This document shows positions 36,085 to 47,559 of a stretch of DNA of 64,000 bases, one piece after another. Source of the DNA: Akanthomyces muscarius (lineage: Eukaryota; Ascomycota; Sordariomycetes; Hypocreales; Cordycipitaceae). A program made the translations under genes and the position numbers. The stretch lies in NCBI RefSeq assembly GCF_028009165.1, contig NC_079241.1:4588001-4652000 (forward strand), in the 5' to 3' direction. Positions within the stretch are counted from its first letter, which is position 1. Every line of letters starts with the position of its first letter. The notes under the pieces were generated by a model. That model made no database searches, was not told where the DNA came from, and saw only the letters and a program-made list of their open reading frames with translations.

Positions 36085-36880
36085 TTAGAATTTAAATTTG
36101 GTGACCATCTCGACTCCGCTAAAGTGCTTCAGCACGCAGAAAAGACGCACGACTACATCCTTCAGACGGTAGTTCTCCTCTTTGTCTTCGTGCTGCACAA
36201 TACATGCGCGGTCCAAGCTGCGCGAGACAGGAAGCCGCCAGCAGCGTTTGCGGTCCCGTTGGTCAAGGCGATGCTCTTCCCTGCGAATGATGTGTGATTG
36301 ATTCCAAACCGTCTCGTTAAAGAACTATTTCGATATTTTAGCCTTTGCCCGTCTAATACTGATTGACAATGCCGCGCATCTCCCCAAAGCACGGTAAGCC
36401 CGACAGCCGAAGGATATCTTGAAACACTAGCATCACTTTTAACTTTTCTTCACGCAGACCCAACGGTCTATTCTTGTCGCCCAGCGCGAAACCATCCACC
36501 AGATCCGGCTGTTTATTCTCGGGGCCGAGCGCAGGGGTAGCAAAGTCGATCCAGCCCAATCGCCAATCGGAATTTGAAGTCACCACCGCGCGCGACGCAC
36601 GTATCGACCAAAACGAGGCAGGGCTGGGAGGTATCAAACGTAGAAACATGGCTAGCGGTAATAAAACCTGAACAAAAAAAATCTTATTCGGCCTGTCCAA
36701 TACATAGAGCTCCCGAGTTCGGCAGCCCCGTGTGGCAAAATGGCCGTCCAATCATGCGCAAATCTTCTCCGATGAAATCAATGCGGTTCCTCGCGATTAT
36801 CCGCACAACCCAACGGGGTATGGCCCTTTCAACTTTCTACACACTTGGGGAGAGATATTTTTTGGGACGTACCCCTCCAT
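36085..36880 (-). CDS. Unrecognised spliced gene; N-terminal exons unresolved
   Basis: The C-terminal exon (36085-36324, TAA stop) is open for 80 codons after a TAG acceptor. It reads like real protein: VWNQSHIIRREEHRLDQR, then DRKRCWRLPVSRSLDRAC, ending FSGVEMVTKFKF. Upstream, a frame between about 36390 and 36665 encodes MFLRLIPPSPASFWS, then DWRLGWIDFATPALGPEN and LREEKLKVMLVFQDILRLSGL. An intron joins these (donor near 36366-36390; acceptor AAATAG). The N-terminal exons are ambiguous: three frames are partly open between 36670 and 36880, and an ATG in good context at 36880 starts MEGYVPKNISPQ. I cannot assign a family. It is the next gene downstream of the 281-aa gene, on the same strand. 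Alternative: a decayed gene. Confidence 0.4.
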
Positions 36881-37195
36881 TTCGTAGTTGATGATGTGAC
36901 GGGCCTATTCGCGTCGTAGGCGCTTCGCTCATCCCGCATAGCGCTCCGACAGCTCGGAGGTTTGTTTTGCTCGTTTTTTTCATGCACGACGCGTGGATGA
37001 CCTCACATTTCTTCATGATCGTCAACGATCAAACATCAATGCAGGCGGGGTTTTCGTTTACCAACAGAGCAGTTGTCCGGCTGGCGTCTGCGTCCATGTG
37101 ACGTTTCAGCCTCGGCCCTGCGGCAAAGACTTAACTCGACTTGAGTCGGCAGTTGACCTGTTGGCTGCAGTTTCGCGAGCCTCGGTCGCTTTCCG
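36881..37195. other. Gap between two minus-strand genes
   Basis: 315 nt, probably the 3' UTR of the 281-aa gene plus the promoter and possibly a first exon of the unresolved gene downstream. Short frames only. Confidence 0.35.
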
Positions 37196-38123
37196 TCATG
37201 GCTCGTCGGCGGGCATCTGCGTAGACGTAATCCAGTTCTCCATCTTCGCTTGCCCTGTGGCCGCGTTGACGCCGGACGCGGACGATAGATTAGACTTGGC
37301 TCCGCCGTCCCTCCTCTTGACGACCAAGCAGAGGACGCGCCCGTAAATTGCGAAGCCTTCGTATGAAACGTCCATGGCCATTTTTTTCTTGTCCTCCTCG
37401 CCGTCGTTATCAGAATCCAGTACTGGGACCTCGCGCCTTCGCTTGGAAGGTGGCTCCTCACCATCGGAATCCAGATCTATAGCTGCCTCGTCTGCATTTC
37501 CATGGCCGACTCCAGAGGTATCTGCGACGGACTCTCTGTGACGCTTGGCCCCGCCTTGTGCGTCAGCTGTCGGGATGGCCGATAAGTCAATGTTTTCTTC
37601 GTCACCGCTCTCTTCTTCGATGCGTATTGGGGCAAAGTCTGCTTCGTCAACATCCAGCGGCTGGTCATTTGTCTCGCCGATTAGTTTATTTGCATTAGAC
37701 TGCATCATCGACGGTCCTTTCTCTCTGAAATGCTTCTTCTTGGAGAGCAATGAATGTCGCGTGCTCGTTTCGGTGAGAAACATTGACACCTCAAAGTCAT
37801 CTGCGAGTCGCAAGCCCGTGCCGTTAGCTCAGACTTCCCTAGCGGACCAAGCGTGTGTGGCAAGCCCATGGCCAATGCGTACCTTGCACAATTACATCTT
37901 TCACTCGTGATTTTTTTGATGGCTTTTTCTTGGCTCTCTCTCTTTCTCTTTCCTCTCGCAGCTTGGGCAGCACAAGCGGACGGATTGCTTCGATCACACG
38001 CGCCAACGTCTGGTGCCTCGGATGCAACAGCCACGATTGTGCAAGCGCTGGGCTATCGAGATATATTCGACACTCTAGGACAGAATATTTGGTGATTCTC
38101 AAATACCGTCGTACAGGAGCCAT
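37196..38123 (-). CDS. Conserved fungal protein of unknown function, nuclear-looking
   Basis: Two exons, 37883-38123 and 37196-37800, give 281 aa. The 82-nt intron has donor GTACGC, a CTAAC branch and acceptor CTCGCAG, and joins DVIVQ to DDFEVSMFLTETSTRHSLL in frame. Exon 1 reads MAPVRRYLRITKYSVLECRI and continues to IRPLVLPKLREERERE plus a lysine-rich patch. The middle is acidic (for example IDLDSDGEE, which resembles a SUMO-interacting motif) with basic patches PSKRRRE. The C-terminus is a short conserved-looking segment (SYEGFAIYGRVLCLVVKRR) and ENWITSTQMP. I believe similar proteins occur across filamentous ascomycetes, but I cannot name a function. The acidic and basic tracts suggest the nucleus. 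Confidence 0.75.
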
Positions 38124-38760
38124 TGCACTGCGATTTCCTTGTTTGCAAGCTCAGGGAGTGTCGAGGTGATGGAAGGGAACCAGCGCTCATCGTGAACGGG
38201 GTGACATCACTGTCCGCCCCACTATGCGCATTTCCATACAGGGTAGGTGTCAAAGACAACTTCACATTTCTCTGTTACAGATTAAATTTCGCAATGGTAG
38301 CTTTTGTTTTGTGAATAGATAGCTTAGTCTTGTTTTCTCCTCGCAACGATGCTACACCTGCGAGGGAGTAGTGTCAGGCCGTTTGCGACGCGTCGAGCTT
38401 CGTGTCGGCAATTTGCATTGGGGCTGCCTAGGCCGTTGTGGCACCAAAGGATTGATTGGCTGTGGAAACCATCCTGGGATTTCCTTCTGCAAAAGATCGA
38501 CAGATCGACGCTGACGAGGCTGAAGTAGACTGCTGTAGGCTACACTACCACGAGTTCGTATTCAGCTGAACTTAACCGCAAGTTTTGAAGGAAGCAAGCA
38601 TTGCGATCATAGCCAAACGGCCGGTCTACTGGGAGATTCGAGAGACAGTATCATATGACTGCAGCAATACAAATAAAGACCGGTGGCCCGTTTCCTGTCA
38701 GTCTGTCTAAGAAATAATCTTCAATCATTCTCTTCGCGCCCAAATCCGCAGACCATCATC
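38124..38760. promoter_or_regulatory. Divergent promoter region (281-aa gene / secreted protein)
   Basis: 637 nt between divergent starts. A TATA-like aaataaag lies at about 38669, roughly 90 nt before the secreted-protein ATG, followed by a C-rich leader (cgcgcccaaatccgcagaccatcatc). Confidence 0.45.
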
Positions 38761-39093
38761 ATGCACTTTGCCCTTTGTACACTAGCCCTTGCCGCGGCGG
38801 CCTGGGCTAATTGCAGCAACCCTAGTGCGCCTCCAGACACAGGCGATATTGCTTTATATGCGGATGACAATTGCTCTGGCGGCTATCTCAATGTTGGTGC
38901 CTTCAATACATGTCAGAGCTGGATGGACTTCGACGCCTGCTCTGCCATCACTCGCCCGGGAGTTACCTGTGACATCTTTACTACCCAAGGTTGCAATGAC
39001 GAATTTGTTGTCACAGTCGACTCGACGGGTTATAGGTCTTTCTGTGGCTTGATCAGTGATCACATCCGAAGCGTCCAATGCTTCTCTGTGTAG
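38761..39093 (+). CDS. Small secreted cysteine-rich protein
   Basis: A single exon of 110 aa. Residues 1-16 form a signal peptide (MHFALCTLALAAAAWA) with probable cleavage before Asn17. The mature part of 94 residues has eight cysteines (18, 38, 51, 60, 70, 78, 95, 107), enough for four disulfides. No membrane span follows and no GPI-like tail is seen. The frame runs further upstream but the ATG at 38761 starts the signal peptide. Proteins like this in ascomycetes include effectors, antimicrobial proteins and cell wall proteins, and sequence alone does not choose among them. The cysteine spacing matches no hydrophobin pattern (no CC doublets). Confidence 0.7.
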   Translation: MHFALCTLALAAAAWANCSNPSAPPDTGDIALYADDNCSGGYLNVGAFNTCQSWMDFDACSAITRPGVTCDIFTTQGCNDEFVVTVDSTGYRSFCGLISDHIRSVQCFSV

Positions 39094-40547
39094 TGCAAGT
39101 ATTGAGGTAAGATGCGAGCAGCATGTGCAAGAAAACATTATCTCTGACACTCGGATAGGGTCCTTTCTCAGACAATGCTTGTGCATAGTCACCGAACGCG
39201 CAGTTGAGCGTGTACTGTGTCGATACCAAAGGCACGAAGAGCACAGAACAGACTGCAGGGCTCATGATAATTCATCAATAAAGCTTATGATTGAAAAAAA
39301 AAATGAAGATTGCAATTCGCGAGCTTTCGATGCATAAAGGTGCCATATCAACCCGGCTGATTATACTTTCCCATTGCGATGTCTAGAGCCGCGACTGATC
39401 TGCTCAAAAGAGAATGCAGCAAGAGTCTCAACTATCTTGGGGCAAATAGACGAGAGCCTCGAGCTCCAGCAGGTGTCTGCCCAGCTTGTACTCTTCGGCT
39501 GAAGTGGATACACCGACAAATGTCCATCCAAGGTATGCTTTGCATTCAGCACAGTGCAATCGTTGAGCAGAACTTTCGCCGTTTGTCATGTACAATTTCT
39601 CCAGCGGGCTGTAACAAGTGACATTGTAGACGTATTCAAACAGCGCCGCTTTGCCAAAGAATCCACGAAAGTGCTATTGGCAAGTGAATAGTGTAAGCTA
39701 GGTGGTACAAACAAGAAGCATCGCGGCTCATGTCCCTCAAGGGCCGTCTCTCAGCTTTGCACCGGATGGAATGATCACTTACATCGCAGAAGATGTTAAA
39801 GCCTGTGATTATCGGGACCTTGCATCTCTGACATCCATATGCGACTGGCGTCCGCTGAGCTTTCATTTTGATCTCAGTCATGGCGACAAATCTCCGAAAA
39901 GTCGATTTTCGAATTTCGAATTTCAGACTATTGTGCGAAGCGTTCTACAAGGTGCGGTGAAGCCCACTACCGAAGTGTCTAGCTTCAATTAAGAAACGGC
40001 GAAAGGAGCGGTAGGTTGAGAGTGGTCAAGTTTATACAGGCGGCGAGCGACAGTGGGCAAAAGCCTTGCCGTCAATGTTGGGCATATAATTTTCTCAAAG
40101 ATATCGAGTAGGTCATCAGCCCTGATACAGATTTTTATTTGTATATGCAAAATCGACTCGAGCTAGTCTTTCGTGAGAAGACAGCCACAGCCATCACCAA
40201 GTTGACTTGCACACGTCAAGCCTACTTGCACGCGTCATAGAGCATTGCCGCCAGCTATCCCAGCGACAGCAAATCTCACAAATACAGTCAACCGTTGGAG
40301 AATAAAAGGATAACTTTTGGCAGGTACTGAAGTACCGAATGCGATCCATAGCAAATTCTTTCGTCATGAAGCATGCTGCAGCTGCACGTCGAGGGTGGTG
40401 GCGCTGCGCCAGGCTGTGCCTGAGGAGCGAGTTCCGGCAGACCCACCCCGAGAAGAATTGAGAATTGTCCCCGAGACTTGACGCCGCAGCCGTGTCCTTT
40501 CACATAAGCTGCATTGGCAGCTCCCAGGACATGAATTGGACGACAAA
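39094..40547. other. Intergenic region upstream of ISM1
   Basis: No gene supported. The first part is the 3' UTR of the secreted protein gene. A 96-codon plus frame at 39702-39992 lacks ATG in a convincing context and any motif. Promoter of the synthetase is expected in the last few hundred bases. Confidence 0.45.
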
Positions 40548-43467
40548 ATGTCCAAATCATGGAAATCGACCTTGAGGCTTCCCCGCTCAACGTTCCCGTA
40601 AGCTAGCCCAGCCGGCGCAACCCCCAAAGCAGCGGGACTGACTACCTGACCCTCTTCTTCCGTGTAGTGCGCGACCGAACCCGAAGCTACAACGGCAGCA
40701 TCTGCTGAGCTGCTCGGACGAGTTCTATAGCTGGCAATCGTCGCGACCGTCCGAAGACGAGCCTTTCGTCCTCCACGATGGCCCTCCGTACGCGAACGGC
40801 CCGCTCCATACCGGGCACTCGATCAACAAAATCCTCAAGGACATGATTGTACGGGTGCAGGTGCAGAACGGACGGCACGTCGTCTACCGCCCTGGATGGG
40901 ACTGCCACGGCCTGCCAATCGAGATGAAGGCCCTCGGAGCTGCAGGCACCAAGGGGCTCAGCGCGGTGCAGGTGCGAAAGCAGGCGCGCAAGCTGGCAAC
41001 TAAAACCGTCACGGAGCAGATGAAGGGCTTTCGGTCGTTCGCCGTCATGTCGGAGTGGGACAACAGATGGACAACTATGGATCGCGCGTTTGAGATTCGA
41101 CAGCTCCGCGTCTTTCAGAAGATGGTGCGCCACGGGCTCATTTACCGAAAGCACAAGCCAGTCTATTGGTCGCCATCGTCTGGCACCGCCCTCGCCGAAG
41201 CTGAGTTGGAATACAAGGATGACCACCAGTCGAGGTCTGCCTATATCAGGTTCCCTATCACATCCGATTACAGCGAAATCCCTGAGCTTCGAAATTTCGA
41301 CGGCCCTCTCTACGCAGCGATTTGGACGACAACGCCGTGGACGCTCCCAGCGAATAAGGCAATTGGCGTCCACAACGATCTTCTATATACGGTACTACGA
41401 GTAAACGGATACGGGCTTCTTGTTGCCTCGAGCCGCATTGACGCTGTCCGTGAATTCATTCCCGAGGCTGAAGTGGTGGTCGACTCGATCCCTGGCTCCA
41501 AGTTGGCTGGTTTGCAGTATCGCAACAAGCTAAGAGGCAAACCAGCGCCAGTGCAACCTATCATCCATGCGGATTTCGTGTCTGCCGATTCAGGTACCGG
41601 CCTGGTGCATCTAGCACCTGGCCACGGACAGGACGATTACGAGATCTGCCTCGCACACGACATTGAGGCGTTTGCACCAATCGACAACGAAGGCCGCTTC
41701 ACAGCGGAGGCGTACCCCGACGACCCGGAAATTCTCACATCTGCACCCTCGATATTAGATGGCGGGAGCTCTGCCGTCCTTGATCTTGTGGCGGAGGATG
41801 TCATTGCGACTCAAGATATCCAGCACAAGTATCCTTATGATTGGCGATCCAAGAAGCCCGTCGTCATCCGCGCCACTGCTCAATGGTTTGCTGATGTGGG
41901 CAGCATCAAAGATGATGCTTTGAACGCTCTCAAGAATGTCAAGTTTGTGCCCGAGAGTGGCAGGGTAAGACTAGAGAGCTTTGTCAAAAGTAGATCTGAA
42001 TGGTGCATTTCGCGACAACGCTCCTGGGGTGTGCCGATTCCGGCACTGTACAACAGCAGCGGTGAAGCTGTCATGACTGACGAAACTATTGAGCATATCA
42101 TCCAGGTTATGCAAGAGAGAACCTCAGACGCGTGGTTCTCTGATAGCCCTGATGATCCGGCGTGGATCCTGGCATCCCTACAGGGCGAGTATCGCCGCGG
42201 CACAGATACTATGGACGTCTGGTTCGACAGCGGCACTAGCTGGGCAGAGATTGAAAAGCAGGTCGACGTCTACTTGGAAGGCTCGGACCAGCACCGCGGA
42301 TGGTTTCAATCCAGTCTCCTAAGCTACATTGCGGCGCAAAAAGCCGACGGCAAAGCAGCAGGCAGCATTGTTGCTCCATTCCGAACCTTGATCACTCATG
42401 GCTTCACACTGGACGCGCAAGGCAAAAAGATGTCGAAATCGCTGGGCAACACTATATCACCAGAGGAGGTCATGGACGGCAAGCTCCTGCCACCAGCGAA
42501 GCGCAAGGGCAAAGACACTGGGCAGCCAGACGCTCTAGGTCCGGACGTTTTGCGTCTGTGGGCCGGCAGCTGTGACTTTACGACGGATATCCTCATTGGT
42601 CCCACAATCTTGCAGCCCGTCCACAGTGCGCTTGTTCGATACCGGACGATTCTTAAAATGCTGCTAGGCTCAGTGCATGAATCTAGCCGACAGACGCCCT
42701 TGACCAGGCTGGATCACATTGCTCTGCTGCAGCTGTCGACGACGATGGAGCAGGTGTGGGAGGCATACAGCAACTACGAGTTCCACAAGGGTGTAGGCAT
42801 GCTGAACCGCTGGGTTTCTACAGACTTGTCAGCGTTTTATCTCGAGGCCCTCAAGGATAGGCTCTACTGCGGTGATGGAGGTGGTGCCATTGAGCCGATC
42901 CTGGTAGGTATGCTACGCATGCTGGCCCCAGTGACGCCTGTGCTGGTAGAAGAGGCATGGACCAACAGGCCTAGCTGGATGTTCGAGGACAGTTTGATGG
43001 TGCATCCGGCGAAACAGCTGTATAAATCGCCAGTCATTGACCCGAAGCGTCTAACGTATGATGCGGAGAAGCTGCGCCAGGACATTCCGAAGCTCTCTGC
43101 TGTCCACGAGGCCATCAAGGCAGCGCTGGAGCCTGCTCGGCTGGCCAAAGAAGTGGGAAGCTCGCTCCAGTGCTCGGTGATCGTCACCACAGAAGATGCC
43201 GGCTTGCTCTCGTGCCTGACGGAATACCAGGACGAGCTGGATGCCGTCTTTGTGGTGTCTTCGGTTTCCGTGAACAGCGCGCTGCCTGAGCAGCCAGCGT
43301 GGCACTATACTGCAGCCGTTGGTGGCGACAAGGCTCAGGGCGAGGTACATGTCCTTCCGCCTGTGCAGGCCAAGTGCTCGCGATGCTGGCGATATCAGGC
43401 CGAGGAGGAAGAGGGGCTGTGCGGGCGATGCGAGACCGAGGTCAGGAAGCATGAGCAGCAGGCATAG
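40548..43467 (+). CDS. ISM1: Mitochondrial isoleucyl-tRNA synthetase
   Basis: Two exons, 40548-40597 and 40668-43467, give 949 aa. Exon 1 encodes MSKSWKSTLRLPRSTFP; donor gtaagc and acceptor gtgtag join it to ARPNPKLQRQHLL in frame. Class I signatures are present: the HIGH motif as HTGH (about 64-67, within PYANGPLHTGH) and KMSKS (about 604-608). The editing domain follows GWDCHGLPIE and TTPWTLPANKAIG. A C-terminal zinc-binding pair CSRCW ... CGRCE (about 919-937) is the bacterial-type feature expected for a mitochondrial enzyme. It charges mitochondrial tRNA(Ile). The N-terminus is basic and free of acidic residues, consistent with a mitochondrial presequence. A separate cytosolic enzyme should exist elsewhere in the genome. 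Confidence 0.95.
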
Positions 43468-44513
43468 TTGGGCGGAGTTTGAGTATCATCGGCGGCAGTG
43501 GCTTGAAGGCCATGTACATTAAACGTCTGTAAATTATCGGTGGCAATCTTAGACGGGATATCTGTGGAGAGAAGTCGTCATAGAAGGCTATGTTGACGTG
43601 TAAGGCGCTGATGGTGGTGGTAGAACTTTGCATACCTCCTCTCTGTATTAAAAATTCAAGCTTACCAATTTATGGTGGTGATTATGAACATTAATAATGC
43701 GCATCAGGAAGCATTACGGTCAAGGGCGTGAATGACTAGGTAACTAGGCTTAGGCACGGGTCGGCAGAAAAAGACGCCGCCTTGGGGTCGAAATTTGGGG
43801 GTCAACTAAAAATTACGTAGAGATTCAGGGTCCAATTTGCAGCGCGAACGACGAAGAAGGGCGAGCGCGCCGAGCCCACCGGATAAAGGCCAAGCTTTGT
43901 GTTAGCGCCATTGAAATTGGGGCGTTTGTTGTTCATTTTGGGCGCCGAGCTCGGGCTACTGTCCGTGGATATTGACGATGCCTCTGGCTACGGAGTTGGA
44001 TCACCGACGCGGTGAGCGCTTGGGGGAGGCGGGGAGTGTGATGAGGCCTCTGGCAGCCATAAATACGATCGAGAACTCTACAGACCGCGCAGGTCATGGG
44101 TAAAAAAGTGGCAATATGTGCGAAGCGGTAAAGGAAGCCGAGAACGCAAACTCTGCAGATAATATTGGCATGGCATAGATGAGGAAAAAAAAAGGAGCTT
44201 GCGGTGGAGGTCAATGGCGATGGATGACAAAATATTGACGATGAGGTTGGCGACGCCAAAAAGAGCCCAACACCGAGTCAGAAAACGAAATCATGATGTG
44301 GGCAGCTCTAATCCAAAATCGGAGAGGGACAGTCATATCGTGCAGCAGCATCTGGTTTCCAATGGGGGCGTGTTGGGAAGGGAAGGGGAAGGGGGTGTAT
44401 TGTGGCTGGTGACAAGTACAGTTACCTATTGCGGGGTCGAGAGTTGGTAAGCGAGCAGAGTTGAAGAGGTTCAATTTCATGCCATGGTGGAGATGTGAAA
44501 AATAGGAAAGGAA

Positions 44514-44527
44514 CCCCCCCCCCCCCC
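44514..44527. repeat. C(14) homopolymer
   Basis: Fourteen consecutive C residues in the intergenic region. Confidence 0.95.
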
Positions 44528-44882
44528 AATCAAAAGAGCCCAGGGGGCATGGTGCAGTAAGTAGGCAGCCGAGAGGCAAGGGAATTCAGCAGAGATTTCG
44601 AGGAATCACCAGAGCACGGACAATTGTGGTAACGTAGGTGGGAGGCTTTTGGAAAACCAAGGACAACAAGATTTTGCTAGTGCATGATCTGGCCAAGTTT
44701 CCTTCCCGACACAACTAACAAGTGTTGCAGTGGTGGGAAGTACATGTGTAGCGCCGCAACAGGCAAGATGGGCGCGGACCTCGCACGCACTTGTGTGCGA
44801 GAAGGAATAACTTAGTGATACAGTAATCACGGTGTCGGGGTGGCAAAGGAAGAGGAAAGAGATGACTGTAACAAGCAAAACA

Positions 44883-44906
44883 GTTGGGTTAGGTTGGGTT
44901 GGGTTG
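44883..44906. repeat. Telomere-like G-rich stretch
   Basis: Reads GTTGGGTTAGG then TTGGGTTGGGTTG: degenerate copies of the TTAGGG pattern and four closely spaced G runs. Confidence 0.6.
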
Positions 44907-46221
44907 CATCTGTTGTCTCCAAGAAGGACCCAATGTAGCAGGTGGTTGGAAACCCGTAGGCTGGTTTAGCAGCACGTTGTGCTTTTTGCCCCAGATGAGC
45001 CAACAAAGGAAGCTTTGTCTGTATAACATGGAGTAGCTGAACTTTGGCGTTGTGGCAGCATCAATACTGGCACCAGTAGACGACGGTTGCCAAGAGTCCA
45101 ACAAGACACACAACCCATACCGAGAAACTGCAGAGCGGAATCGACAGTGGACTGCTGGGGTCTTCGGGCAGAGCCACAGGAGAATTTTCGCCCTGGCCTT
45201 GCCCTATCCGCTGCGAGCACTGTTCCCGAATAGGGCATCAGGACGCATGCCCGCTGACGGAAGCGCACTAGTGAGCTGTCGTTGAACTCTGAAGGATATA
45301 AATATTGGGGAATAATGGGGAGGTGGAATGACGATTGCGAGCTAAGCTGTGTCGGTAGTGGCAGCAACATGGCTTGCAGGAGGCTCAAGATCATTCCCGC
45401 ATAACTTCCGATCCACCGCCAGAAGGCAGAGCCCCATCTTTTCGAGTTCGAGACCGAACCAGACTTTGTTCCAGATGTTTGGTGATGGGGTCGAGCATGG
45501 CCTCGCGGCCTTTGGCGGAGGATGAAATAGAGACAAGTGACAAGGACCCCCAACTGGGGAATTGTCCGCTGTGCGCTCATTGACCGATGGGTAATTGTAT
45601 TGCCCGCGCGCAAAAAACATGAACAAGATTCCAGAACGTCAAGGGAAGCAAGCCTTGCGGGGGCCAGTTTGTGTAGCCGCGGTCATACAAGTGAGGATTC
45701 TGGTGATGTGAAGCAATCAACTCGTTGTGGCTTTCTGTGTAGTGCGCAGCCGTTGTCGCCCGCCGAGCCTCATGGGTACAGAAACGCAGATGCCCAAGCC
45801 AAAACACTGGATCTCGCAGAGTCGTGCTCTTCGCCATGACAGTTGGCGCCACTTGATGAAGAAGCATGAAATCATAGGAGCCACACGCGGCCCGACACCA
45901 GCGCAGTCTGCACGCTCATCACTTGTCATCGGTAGCAAACATGGCATCACATCGAGATTTGGCTTCAACTCTCGTTGATCTTCAGCAGCTGCTTCACATG
46001 TGTTGCCTGGCTAAAGTAGCCGCCAACCATACATGTTGCTGCGTGCCAAGATGGTGGGAGGAGCCTTCACGGCATGGTGGGAGGAGACTGCAAGGGAGTC
46101 TTGTCGCGTCATGGCAGGGTGTGCCTGACTAGAGGGACCAGGCATCGTGAACCTACCTCAGCCTCATATTTTTTCTTCCGTGTCGCTGTGTGTGAGCCAG
46201 CGCGGTTCTCGGACGTTCCGT

Positions 46222-46238
46222 CCCCCCCCCCCCCCCCC
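46222..46238. repeat. C(17) homopolymer
   Basis: Seventeen consecutive C residues in the region upstream of the arrestin-like gene. Confidence 0.95.
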
Positions 46239-46803
46239 TCCCATCAGCAAGCCTCCCACAAGTATACCGCGGTTGTCGCATTGAAAAAGAGGAAAGAAAG
46301 TCAGCAAGACGATGTCGTAGAAAAATGCGGAAAGTTCATGTGTAGTGGTGTGACGAAATGAGTGCTGGTCATGGCATTGTTGTAGAGCCGTTAGGCTGGT
46401 GATGCAGTTTGGGGAGCATCATGTGTGATTGCCATGCGGTGGTCGTGATGGAGATGGCGATTTTTTTTCTGACGAGTTGATGGATCCTTCTGTTCGCGGC
46501 GCGAGCTTGTGGTCTGACAGAATTTTCTAGTGTTGCGCTTCCCACCAAGCAACGGCGGGAAAGCTGCATCAGCCACAGCAAAGCACTAAATTAGGATCCG
46601 AATCGGAGCATGAACTGGTGGCCTGTAAAGTCAGAGTGCTGTCAGAGTGCTGCAAGAGCGCTGTAATACAGTGGCCACGGCACCAGGTGGCGTCCCCTCT
46701 GGCCACACCCACAGGTTGCACACCTAGCTACTGGTACCCTGCTGGATCCAAACCCGGTGGCGGTACCGGTACCGGTGCCACAGCAAACGCAGTGGCAGGC
46801 AGC

Positions 46804-46842
46804 TGGCAGCTGTTCGTTTGCGTTTGCGTTTGCCAGCTGCCA
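46804..46842. repeat. 9-bp inverted repeat enclosing GTTTGC repeats
   Basis: TGGCAGCTG (46804-46812) and CAGCTGCCA (46834-46842) flank a 21-nt loop made of repeated GTTTGC. Confidence 0.85.
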
Positions 46843-47559
46843 ATGCACAACACGCAAGCCAACCAGAGCCCCGGCCAGCCAGATGCTGGAGCTCGACCCT
46901 TTTTTCTGCCCCTCCACACCCAGGCTACTGCTAACAAGAAGGATCCAGTCATCCGAGCGAGGGTTGCGCGCGGCCGTTTCGATCCGAATTTCTGAGCAGC
47001 CTACCTACCGTAGCTCACCAAGCTCGCTCATTTGGCCACCCCCGCGTCTTTTTATTATTCTGTTACCGTGCCGAATTGCCTATTGCCTGTTAAGCTCGTT
47101 CTCCGAAGATAAAAAAAAGGACCTTTTCGTCCCCAGACCAAGTGACTAGCTCCTGCGTCTCGTATGAAATAAAAAAGAGCCTATGCCCTCCCACCTCGCA
47201 CCCGTCACCACTGCTTTCCATGAACTTTTGAGAGACGTATCTTTGCACCTCCTCGCCACTTGCATTACACCGTCATTTCTTGCTCGCTCGTTGATCGGCA
47301 GCTTGTTTTTCCTAATTTATAATCCTGACGTCTCTCTTGACATTTACACACGCCCTTTGACAGCCTCGCGCTCGGCCATTTGTCATCCACACACACATAC
47401 ACACGCAGCACGTCATTCATACGGTGCCAACTATAGAGATAGCTGCACCTATATCTACGCACTCAGCCTTTCCAAACAAGCACACAGGCATATCCACGCG
47501 GAAAAAATATACGTCAAGCTCCAGAGCCTGCAATCAAGCCCAAGAAAACTCAATTCGAA

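Larger units (their letters stand above)
43468..47559. other. 4.1-kb gene-free region upstream of the arrestin-like gene
   Basis: No convincing gene. A minus-strand frame at 44966-45613 (215 codons) has no motif, and its N-terminal Met is poorly supported. Present are C14 (44514-44527), a telomere-like G-rich stretch (44883-44906), C17 (46222-46238), and a 9-bp inverted repeat around GTTTGC repeats (46804-46842). The last 500 nt, A/C rich with cacacacatacacacgc near 47390-47405, look like a long 5' leader of the arrestin-like gene. Confidence 0.5.

Noticed and set aside
44966..45613. 215-codon minus frame upstream of the arrestin-like gene
   Set aside because: No motif, poor start context and frames of similar quality on the same strand; could be part of a real gene but not supportable.
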